Assembly: GCA_937950415.1 (NCBI GenBank)
Contig: CALFDL010000068.1
Coordinates: 1-8,460, forward strand
Source of the DNA: an uncultured Collinsella sp.
GTDB taxonomy: Bacteria > Actinomycetota > Coriobacteriia > Coriobacteriales > Coriobacteriaceae
Direction of reading: 5' to 3'
Length of the DNA stretch: 8,460 nt
Shown piece by piece: positions 1-5,799 of this stretch. Within the stretch, counting starts at the first letter, position 1. Every line of letters starts with the position of its first letter. Below the pieces are notes generated by a model that did not search any database, was not told the DNA's origin, and was given only the letters and a program-made list of their open reading frames with translations. The position numbers and the translations under genes were made by a program.

Positions 1-55
1 GGACGCCGCCCTCTCAAGGCGGAGATCACCAGTTCGAATCTGGTACGGGCTACCA
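1..55 (+). tRNA. tRNA-Glu (anticodon CTC), 3' part, 5' end outside window
   Basis: This is the 3' three quarters of a tRNA. The anticodon stem is CCGCC (6-10) with GGCGG (18-22) around a 7-nt loop CTCTCAA, which places anticodon CTC at 13-15 and reads Glu codon GAG. A 5-nt variable loop (23-27) follows. The T stem is ACCAG (28-32) with CTGGT (40-44) around the canonical loop TTCGAAT. The 3' acceptor strand ACGGGCT (45-51), discriminator A (52) and an encoded CCA (53-55) complete it. The 5' acceptor strand and most of the D arm lie before the window, so acceptor pairing cannot be checked. The anticodon arm matches tRNA-Glu(CTC) genes as I remember them from other actinobacteria. Confidence 0.93.
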
Positions 56-65
56 CGCATCTGAT

Positions 66-104
66 ACCCGGACTTCCTATGGAAGGCTGGGTTTTTTTAT
101 TTTC
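66..104 (+). terminator. Rho-independent terminator after tRNA-Glu
   Basis: A 12-bp stem runs from ACCCGGACTTCC (66-77) to GGAAGGCTGGGT (81-92). It has one G-U pair, one mismatch and a 3-nt loop. A run of seven T, then A and four more T, follows directly (92-103). It lies 10 bp after the tRNA CCA end and well before the next gene, so it ends the tRNA transcript. Confidence 0.88.
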
Positions 105-167
105 AAACAACCGTCTGCAATTCCCGTTTGAACCAGAGCTTTCCGTTCTGCCTATGGCCCTTACGGG

Positions 168-173
168 TACAAT
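168..173 (+). promoter_or_regulatory. possible -10 element (TACAAT) for the membrane protein gene
   Basis: TACAAT lies 33 bp before the ATG at 207, in the gap after the tRNA terminator where a new promoter is required. No good -35 hexamer sits 16-18 bp upstream (the 17-bp position reads GTTCTG), so only the -10 is proposed. Confidence 0.3.
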
Positions 174-194
174 ATCCAAGATATTTTGACTGTT

Positions 195-202
195 AGAAGG
201 AG
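195..202 (+). promoter_or_regulatory. ribosome binding site setting the start at 207
   Basis: AGAAGGAG is followed by TCTC and ATG at 207. The longer in-frame possibility, a TTG at 186, would place this site inside the coding sequence and has no Shine-Dalgarno of its own. The ATG at 207 is therefore preferred. Confidence 0.7.
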
Positions 203-206
203 TCTC

Positions 207-1514
207 ATGACGGAGTCCTCTCAGCATACGTCTAAGCCCCAGGTCGAGGTTGAGGCCTCGGGCGGAGATGACAATAAGAGCGCACGCCGCGGCGCCATCT
301 TTATCGGCGTCGTGCTGGTAGGTTATATCGTCTATCTGGTGGTAACCGGGCAGATGGGGCAGTTCTGGGCCGCTATGTCGAGCGTCCAGGCGTCATTGCT
401 CGTTGTCGCGTGTCTTTGCATGTTCATGTACCTGTTCTTTGGCATTGTGGCCTATGCGATCGCCGTCTGGCTCGATCCCAATTCGCCCGTCGGCATCCGC
501 GACCTGATCTCGGTCGAGGCGAGTGGCATCTTCTTTGGTAACCTGACGCCCATGATGATGGGCTCCACCCCGGCTCAAATCTATCGCCTGACCAAGGCCG
601 GCCAAAACGTGGGCGAGGCCGGCGCCACGCAATTCACGCGTTTTATCGTGTACCAGTTTGGCCTCGTTGCCTGGGGCGCTATCCTACTGCTTGCTCGCAT
701 GCCGTTTTTTGCCGAGCGCTATGGCGACATGACGCTGCTGTGTGTCTTTAGCTTTGGTGGGCACTGCTGCATCTTGCTTGGCATCTTCGCCGTCGCGCTC
801 ATGCCTAAGACCGTCACGCGCGTCGCCCATTGCATCATCAATTGGCTTGAGCGCATTGGTGTCTCGGCCACTAAGATCGAGGGATGGCGCACGTTTGTCG
901 ATGGCGAGATCTACTCCTTCTCCGAGAAGTTCAAGCTTTCAGCCGGACATTTTTCTTCCATGCTGCTCACGGTGGTCATCACCATGCTGCAGCTCGCGTT
1001 TTTCTATCTGGTTCCGTATTTCCTGATGCTTGCCTTTGGCCACCACGAGGTCGACTTTTTCTCGGTCATGGCCGCGAGCGCCTTTGTCCAGCTGCTGAGC
1101 TCTGCGGTTCCCTTGCCCGGCGGAACTGGTGGCGCTGAGGGCGGCTTTGCATTGTTCTTGGGTCATTTCTTTGGGTCGGCTTCGACCGCTGGCTATCTGC
1201 TGTGGCGCCTCATTACGTTTATTGCGCCGACCATTTTGGCTGCGCCCCTGCTGGGACTTAAGAGCGCGCACAACGAGAGCATCCATGCGCGTTGGGATCG
1301 TGTGATGCGCAAGCTCGGCCGCACGCCTCAGACGCCCTCTGCGCCCACTAAGCCGCACCCCACGAATGCTGTTACCGTTGATCCCAAGAAGCGCGCTCAG
1401 AAAGCTTCTGGGACCGCTAAGCCGGCTCATAAAGCCTATGTGCGCCAGACAGGCGATGGTATTCGCGTATCTCCGTCGGCACTCAATAAGAAGAAGCATC
1501 CCAAGTCGCAGTAG
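207..1514 (+). CDS. LPG_synthase_TM / UPF0104 (YbhN-like) flippase-like integral membrane protein
   Basis: A 435-residue polytopic inner-membrane protein of the family named after the membrane half of lysylphosphatidylglycerol synthase (MprF). Members are thought to move lipids or lipid-linked molecules across the membrane, but the substrate of stand-alone members is mostly unknown. Family marks are visible: NLTPMMMGSTPAQ-YRL near residues 112-128, the glycine-rich SAVPLPGGTGGAEG near 299-312, and LLWRLITF near 331-338. About seven or eight hydrophobic segments lie between residues 30 and 350. No C-terminal aminoacyl-transferase domain is present, so it is not a full MprF. Residues 355-435 instead form a Lys/Arg/Pro-rich, probably disordered, cytosolic tail. 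The first 28 residues are acidic and soluble. The gene stands alone behind its own ribosome site and ends 116 bp before the tetR gene. The family call is firm; the function is open. Confidence 0.85.
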   Translation: MTESSQHTSKPQVEVEASGGDDNKSARRGAIFIGVVLVGYIVYLVVTGQMGQFWAAMSSVQASLLVVACLCMFMYLFFGIVAYAIAVWLDPNSPVGIRDLISVEASGIFFGNLTPMMMGSTPAQIYRLTKAGQNVGEAGATQFTRFIVYQFGLVAWGAILLLARMPFFAERYGDMTLLCVFSFGGHCCILLGIFAVALMPKTVTRVAHCIINWLERIGVSATKIEGWRTFVDGEIYSFSEKFKLSAGHFSSMLLTVVITMLQLAFFYLVPYFLMLAFGHHEVDFFSVMAASAFVQLLSSAVPLPGGTGGAEGGFALFLGHFFGSASTAGYLLWRLITFIAPTILAAPLLGLKSAHNESIHARWDRVMRKLGRTPQTPSAPTKPHPTNAVTVDPKKRAQKASGTAKPAHKAYVRQTGDGIRVSPSALNKKKHPKSQ

Positions 1515-1563
1515 GGCAGTCGTGCGTTCTTCATGATGCGGGGCATATTTGAGCTGTATGGGG

Positions 1564-1587
1564 GATAATCCTCTTACGTAGATTATC
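1564..1587 (+). promoter_or_regulatory. inverted repeat GATAATC-N10-GATTATC, candidate operator/promoter of the tetR gene
   Basis: GATAATC (1564-1570) and GATTATC (1581-1587) are perfect reverse complements separated by 10 bp. The repeat lies 44 bp upstream of the TetR start at 1631. TetR proteins bind as dimers to such symmetric sites and often repress themselves. The left arm contains GATAAT, which could double as a -10 element, although no clear -35 is seen. Function as an operator is inference from position and symmetry. Confidence 0.4.
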
Positions 1588-1617
1588 TCTCATCTGTTGA
1601 TGAATGCCCGCATATCG

Positions 1618-1623
1618 AAGGGA
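1618..1623 (+). promoter_or_regulatory. ribosome binding site setting the TetR start at 1631
   Basis: AAGGGA is followed by a 7-nt spacer and ATG at 1631. An in-frame ATG at 1604 has no Shine-Dalgarno and would add nine residues (MPAYRRDTS) not expected at a TetR N-terminus. Confidence 0.65.
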
Positions 1624-1630
1624 CACGTCC

Positions 1631-2242
1631 ATGGACACCAGCAAACCGCGTCTTGATCGCCGCATCGTTCGCAGCCGCAATGCCATCCTTTCCGCTTTCG
1701 AGCGCCTGCTCATGGAAAAGCCGCTGGCAGACATTACGGTGAGTGCCATCGCGCGCGAGGCCAATGTCGACCGTAAAACCTTCTACGTGCACTTTGGTAC
1801 GGTTGATGGCTTGCTTGATGCCATTGCCGTCGATGTGGTGGAGATGATTGTCGACTCGGTCGAGAAAACGCTTGCCTCCATGGACGGCGACACCAACGAG
1901 CGCGCCCTGGGCGCGGCGGCGACCTTCTTTAAAACCGTTAACGAGGCACTGTGCAACAACCTGGTGCTCAATCGTCAGCTGATCGAGAACATTCCGCTCG
2001 ATGATTTTATGGCTCGTCTTCGTGCGCCGCTCGAACACGAGATTGCCGAGCGCGATCTGCTGCCCCAAGGTCTCAAGGACGAGATGTTCGACTACTATCT
2101 GGCGTTTCTACTGTCCGGTATTATCGGTATCTATCGCACGTGGGCCCTGTCTGATGGTTCGGTTCCTATCGAGCGCGTCTCGGAGGTTGCTAATAATCTG
2201 ACGTTGAGCGGCCTTTCGAGTTTGGAATCCAAGCTCGGATAA
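1631..2242 (+). CDS. TetR/AcrR family transcriptional regulator
   Basis: A 203-residue protein, the usual TetR length. The N-terminal DNA-binding domain spans about residues 10-58: helix 1 is RSRNAILSAFERLLMEKPL, and the helix-turn-helix with the family signature is ITVSAIAREANVDRKTFYVHF (split here as positions 35-55, with key residues T36, A39, A44, V46, R48, F51, Y52 and F55). The C-terminal ligand and dimer domain (about 60-203) is helical and resembles the DhaS/TetR_C_8-like group; that subgroup assignment is weak. The inducer cannot be read from sequence. The gene converges on the ABC exporter operon and its stop is only 4 bp from the permease stop. Regulation of that exporter is plausible but unproven. 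The perfect inverted repeat upstream suggests autoregulation. Confidence 0.88.
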   Translation: MDTSKPRLDRRIVRSRNAILSAFERLLMEKPLADITVSAIAREANVDRKTFYVHFGTVDGLLDAIAVDVVEMIVDSVEKTLASMDGDTNERALGAAATFFKTVNEALCNNLVLNRQLIENIPLDDFMARLRAPLEHEIAERDLLPQGLKDEMFDYYLAFLLSGIIGIYRTWALSDGSVPIERVSEVANNLTLSGLSSLESKLG

Positions 2243-2246
2243 ATCT

Positions 2247-3461
2247 TTACTGGTAGCGTAGGCACTCCACCGGGTCGAGCTTTGCCGCGCGGCGGGCAGG
2301 GTAGAAGCCAAAGGTTACGCCGATGCCGACGGAGACGGCGAAGGCCAGCAGCACCGTGGCGATTGAAAAGCTCGGTGTGATTTGTCCACTGGCACCGAGC
2401 TCGCTGAGAACCCCTGATCCTGCGGCAAACATCGCAAGGCCCCAGGCCAGCAGATAGCCAATCAGGACACCCAGTAGGCCGCCGGTGACGCACAGCGCCG
2501 AGGACTCGGCCAAAAACTGCGCGGTGATATCGCGACGACTGGCGCCCAGGGCACGGCGAATACCGATCTCGCGGATTCGCTCGGTCACGTTGGTGAGCAT
2601 CATATTCATAATGCCGATACCGCCGACAAGCAGCGAGATGCTGGCGACAGCACCCATGATGAGTGAGAACGCGCCCATAAAGGAGTTGAGCGCATCGATG
2701 GCGCTTTTCATGGAGGTCGCCGATACGCTGTCGTACTCATCATCCTCCGAGATGCCCTTCATCGCGCGCACCTTAGACTCGATGGTTTTGCAGAGCTCGT
2801 CCATGTCCGTGCCCTCGGCAGCAAGTGCCGTCACGCTGGGGAATGAAGGATTCTCGTCGCCAAACAGGCCGGAGATGGTTTCGCGTGGCATATACAGCGT
2901 GAGCGAGCCCATGGAGTCGCTGCCGCCATCAATCACGCCTACAATCTGAACCTCGCCGTTGGACACCTTGATGGTTTTCCCCAGCGCATCCTGCTCGTTG
3001 CCGTAAAGCTGATCGGCGCCGCCGCGGCTGATGAGCGCCACGCGCGAGCCTGATTGAGACTCGGCCTGGGAATAGACACGTCCCGCAACGAGCTTGCTGG
3101 CACCCACGGCGTCGAGCATGTTGCTGTCGACACCCTGTGCCATGACGGTATAGCTTTTATCGCCAGACTTGTACTCGGTATACGCGCTATCGACAATGCC
3201 GATCTGCTCTATCTGCGGCACCAGTTTTTGAAGCTTCTGGACGTCCGAATCGGTGAGTTCTTGGGACGAATAGATCTGAACCATGCGTGCCGCATTGAGG
3301 CCCAGGCTATTGACCAAGCTGTTTTGGATGCCGCCGATGAGCGAGGTCATGGCGATAACCGATGCGATGCCGATGACGATGCCCAGGATGGTGAGCAGGC
3401 TGCGTCCTTTGTTGGCCTCGAGCGAGTGAAGTGCTTCTTGGATGAGGTCGCGCGTGCTCAC
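2247..3461 (-). CDS. ABC exporter permease, MacB/FtsX type
   Basis: A 404-residue membrane subunit of a MacB/LolC/YknZ-type mechanotransmission ABC transporter. TM1 is at about 20-44 (GRSLLTILGIVIGIASVIAM). An extracytoplasmic MacB core domain follows at about 45-255, then three C-terminal helices near 262-289, 318-345 and 367-388. The FtsX-domain coupling region is clear: GGIGIMNMMLTNVTERIREIG, spanning residues 280-300, then IRRALGASRRDI. The end FYPARRAAKLDPVECLRY is the classic family C-terminus. No nucleotide-binding domain is fused, unlike Gram-negative MacB, so it depends on the ATPase just upstream. The start is GTG at 3461. It overlaps the ATPase stop as GTGA and is preceded by AAAGGAG with a 7-nt spacer, so translation is probably coupled. 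Likely substrates of this family are peptides, lipoproteins or drugs; which one cannot be read here. Confidence 0.93.
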   Translation of the reverse strand: MSTRDLIQEALHSLEANKGRSLLTILGIVIGIASVIAMTSLIGGIQNSLVNSLGLNAARMVQIYSSQELTDSDVQKLQKLVPQIEQIGIVDSAYTEYKSGDKSYTVMAQGVDSNMLDAVGASKLVAGRVYSQAESQSGSRVALISRGGADQLYGNEQDALGKTIKVSNGEVQIVGVIDGGSDSMGSLTLYMPRETISGLFGDENPSFPSVTALAAEGTDMDELCKTIESKVRAMKGISEDDEYDSVSATSMKSAIDALNSFMGAFSLIMGAVASISLLVGGIGIMNMMLTNVTERIREIGIRRALGASRRDITAQFLAESSALCVTGGLLGVLIGYLLAWGLAMFAAGSGVLSELGASGQITPSFSIATVLLAFAVSVGIGVTFGFYPARRAAKLDPVECLRYQ

Positions 3462-4231
3462 ACTATCACTCCTTTCTGCGGGATGGTCGGGTCGGAGATC
3501 GTGGGTAGGCTATCTACGGCACTGCGGAGGGTCTTCGGTGCTTGTGGAATATACGCGCCGTCGTGGATGCGGCCGTCGCGTATGGTCACGGCACGGTCGG
3601 CCTCGGCGGCAATGCCGGGGTCGTGCGTGATGAGCACGATGGTTTTGCCGCGTTCCTGGAGCTTGTGGAAGGTTTCCATGACGAGCGCTCCGGTGGCGGA
3701 GTCCAGGTTTCCCGTCGGCTCGTCAGCCAAAATGATGGGCGGATCGTTGACGAGGGCGCGCGCGATGGCGACACGCTGCATCTGGCCGCCCGAGAGCTCT
3801 GATATACGGTGGTCCCAATGGTCAACGGGCAGCGTGACGGCCTGCAGCGCGTGCACGGCGCGCATCTCGCGCTGGCTGCGGGGTACGTTGGTGTAGGCCA
3901 GCGGCAGCATGACGTTTTCTATGACCGACAGGCGCGGCAGCAGGTTGAAGCTCTGAAAGACAAAGCCGATGCTCAGGGCGCGGACTTCGGTGAGCTCGTC
4001 ATCATCGAGCTCGGCCACGTTGAGGCCCTGCAGGTAATAATCGCCTGCTGTCGGCTTGTCCAGACAGCCCAGGATGTTCATGAGCGTCGACTTGCCCGAG
4101 CCCGAGGGGCCGGTAATGGCGACGAACTCGCCGGGATCTACCGCCAGGCTCACGTTGTGCAGGATATGGGCGCAGCCGGCCTCGCTCTCAAAGATGCGGT
4201 GCACGTTGCGAATGTCGATGACGGGACGCAT
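3458..4231 (-). CDS. ABC exporter ATP-binding protein, MacB/LolD/YknY type
   Basis: A 257-residue cytoplasmic ATPase that powers the downstream permease. All motifs are intact: Walker A GPSGSGKST (41-49), Q-loop Gln93 in FQSFNLLPR, signature LSGGQ (146-150) followed by MQRVAIARAL, Walker B IILADE (166-171) with catalytic Glu171 and D-loop NLDS, and switch His203 in ITHDP. The sequence around the Q-loop and the phrase ADEPTGNLDS are typical of the LolD/MacB/FtsE group. The C-terminal extension of about 30 residues (VDSLPTISDPTIPQKGVIV at the end) is unusual and seems to serve mainly to carry the ribosome site of the next gene. The ATG overlaps the adaptor stop by one base (TAATG), with GAGGG upstream inside the adaptor gene. 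This arrangement implies coupled translation and equal dosage. Confidence 0.95.
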   Translation of the reverse strand: MRPVIDIRNVHRIFESEAGCAHILHNVSLAVDPGEFVAITGPSGSGKSTLMNILGCLDKPTAGDYYLQGLNVAELDDDELTEVRALSIGFVFQSFNLLPRLSVIENVMLPLAYTNVPRSQREMRAVHALQAVTLPVDHWDHRISELSGGQMQRVAIARALVNDPPIILADEPTGNLDSATGALVMETFHKLQERGKTIVLITHDPGIAAEADRAVTIRDGRIHDGAYIPQAPKTLRSAVDSLPTISDPTIPQKGVIV

Positions 4232-5667
4232 TACATACCCTCATCGGCAGACATGCTGCCCGAATCAGTGCTGTAGCCGCCGTCAGCCGTTGCGTCCGCT
4301 CCGGTGTCCATGACGAGGGTGTCGCCATCGCGCAGCTTGGTAACCGGCACGTTGGGGTTAATCTCGTTGCCCTGGTCGTCGCGCTTGACCTGTGTCTTGC
4401 CGACTACGGCTTCGTTGTCGTTTTGCGTCACGACGGTCACCTTCACGCGATGGGTCTGCTTGCCCTCGTCGTCGGTTGCCACGTTGACGTAATAGTGTTC
4501 GCCGTCTTCGGTCATGAGCGCCATCGTCGGCACCATCACCACGTCGTCGAGCTGCTCGGTCACCACCGAGACCTCGGCCGTCATGCCCGGCTTAAGGCGC
4601 GCATCGGGCGCCTCGATGAGGATGTCGACGTTAAAGGTTACGCTGCCGCTGCCACCGTAGGTGGAGTCGGAGTTTGCCACCGAGGCGATGGCCGTGACCG
4701 TTCCCTGGCTCACGATATCGGGAAACGCGGGATATGTGACGTTGGCGCTCTGCCCAACGGCGATCTTGGCGATGTCTTTTTCGCCTACCTGCACGGTCAC
4801 CTTCATTTTGGACAGGTCGGCGATCTGCATGCACTGCTTGCCGCCGCTCGTATCGCTTTCACCCATGATCATGCCGCCTGTTACCGTGGCGCCCACCTTG
4901 GCGTTGAGCTCCACGATGCTGCCCGAGCTCGGGGCCGTTACCGTACGGCTGGCGGCCTTGGCGTTCGCCTGATCGAGGTTTGCCTGGGCCGATGCGAGAC
5001 TGCGCTGAGCGGCCGATACGGCGTTCGTGTCCGCTGATGCGGCGGAGATGCCAGCCGCTGCGGGAGCTCCATCGATGTCCGTCGTTGGGGTGGCCTGCGC
5101 GGCAGCTGCGGCTTTCTGCGCGTTGGCGAGGTCTTCCTGAGCGGCTGCAACTGCACGCTGCGCCTCGGCAACGTTGCGATCGAGCTCGTCGTTTTTAATG
5201 GTCATGAGCACGTCGCCCTCGTTGACGGATTGGCCTGCCTGCACGTTGATCGAATCGACCGTGCCGTCGACAGAAGGGGAGACCACTGAGGACGAAATGG
5301 GTTTGAGCTGGCCTTTCGCCTCGACCGTTGTGGTAAACGTGCCCTCGGTCACCATGTCGGTCACAGGCGCGCTGGCGCCCTGTGGCTTCGCATTGATAAC
5401 CAGAGTTGCGACAATGGCAATGAGCACAATGACGCCAACGACGCCGGCGGCAATACCGCGTCGAATCAGCTTTTTGCGTCGACGTTCGGCACGTTTTGCC
5501 TTGAGCTTGGCATATGCCTCTTCATCGGAAATCTCGGCCGCATCGTTCGCGCGTCCGTTCTGCTTGTCGGCATGTACGTTTGTAATCAGAGGAATCGTTT
5601 CGGTGACACCTTCGGGCGTGTGCTCGGTATCATCCGGGCCCGGGGCGATCGTGGGGACATTCGGCAT
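4231..5667 (-). CDS. Membrane-fusion adaptor of an ABC exporter, HlyD/MacA/YknX type
   Basis: A 478-residue adaptor protein. Residues 1-70 are cytoplasmic and end in a very basic stretch (KLKAKRAERRRKKLIRR). One membrane anchor follows at 71-92. The extracytoplasmic part has a biotinyl-lipoyl half-motif (GTVDSINVQAGQSVNEGDVL, 135-154), a short Ala/Gln-rich coiled-coil hairpin (about 160-240), the second lipoyl half (VTAPSSGSIVELNAKVGATV, 243-262), a beta-barrel domain (about 285-375, containing RLKPGMTAEVSV) and a membrane-proximal domain with an acidic Ser/Gly-rich tail. The hairpin tip is interrupted by a Thr/Pro/Ala low-complexity stretch near 191-212. I do not see the TolC-contact pattern of Gram-negative MacA, which fits a monoderm YknX-like role. 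The start at 5667 is fixed by AAAGGAG with a 5-nt spacer; the upstream in-frame ATG at 5730 falls in the intergenic hairpin and is rejected. It is the first gene of the three-gene operon. Confidence 0.92.
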   Translation of the reverse strand: MPNVPTIAPGPDDTEHTPEGVTETIPLITNVHADKQNGRANDAAEISDEEAYAKLKAKRAERRRKKLIRRGIAAGVVGVIVLIAIVATLVINAKPQGASAPVTDMVTEGTFTTTVEAKGQLKPISSSVVSPSVDGTVDSINVQAGQSVNEGDVLMTIKNDELDRNVAEAQRAVAAAQEDLANAQKAAAAAQATPTTDIDGAPAAAGISAASADTNAVSAAQRSLASAQANLDQANAKAASRTVTAPSSGSIVELNAKVGATVTGGMIMGESDTSGGKQCMQIADLSKMKVTVQVGEKDIAKIAVGQSANVTYPAFPDIVSQGTVTAIASVANSDSTYGGSGSVTFNVDILIEAPDARLKPGMTAEVSVVTEQLDDVVMVPTMALMTEDGEHYYVNVATDDEGKQTHRVKVTVVTQNDNEAVVGKTQVKRDDQGNEINPNVPVTKLRDGDTLVMDTGADATADGGYSTDSGSMSADEGM

Positions 5668-5672
5668 AGCGT

Positions 5673-5679
5673 CTCCTTT
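5673..5679 (-). promoter_or_regulatory. ribosome binding site of the adaptor gene
   Basis: On the minus strand AAAGGAG is followed by ACGCT and ATG at 5667. It decides the start against the longer frame from 5730. Confidence 0.7.
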
Positions 5680-5682
5680 ATA

Positions 5683-5745
5683 GAAAGAACCTCGATAAGT
5701 ATATGCGCCCACCGGCTGGGGCGGGCGCATAGGACGGTTTCTTTC
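5683..5745 (-). promoter_or_regulatory. nested inverted repeat in the leader of the exporter operon
   Basis: The core is a perfect 9-bp stem, TATGCGCCC (5702-5710) with GGGCGCATA (5723-5731), around a 12-nt loop. Outside it, GAAAGAACC (5683-5691) can pair with GGTTTCTTTC (5736-5745) if one base is bulged. The outer arm ends three bases from the ribosome site of the adaptor gene. No T-run follows the core on the minus strand, so it is not a standard intrinsic terminator of the transpeptidase gene. It could be a leader structure, an operator, or an mRNA-stabilising or processing element between the two genes. A TATACT hexamer (5698-5703, minus strand) overlaps its edge but lacks a -35. Confidence 0.45.
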
Positions 5746-5799
5746 GGAACTGTTAGATTGGTCGTAGCGGTTCCACGTTGTATGAATGTGCGCGTTGCA

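Noticed and set aside
1583..2068. Minus-strand open frame of 161 codons opposite tetR
   Set aside because: The plus strand encodes an intact TetR helix-turn-helix domain with a good start. The opposite frame has no recognisable domain.
3054..3896. Plus-strand open frame of 280 codons across the permease/ATPase junction
   Set aside because: It overlaps two genes with complete family motifs and itself shows no domain or ribosome site.
5702..5731. Intergenic GC-rich hairpin as the intrinsic terminator of the L,D-transpeptidase gene
   Set aside because: On the minus strand the stem is followed by TACTTATCG, without a T-run. It was kept only as a leader structure of uncertain role.
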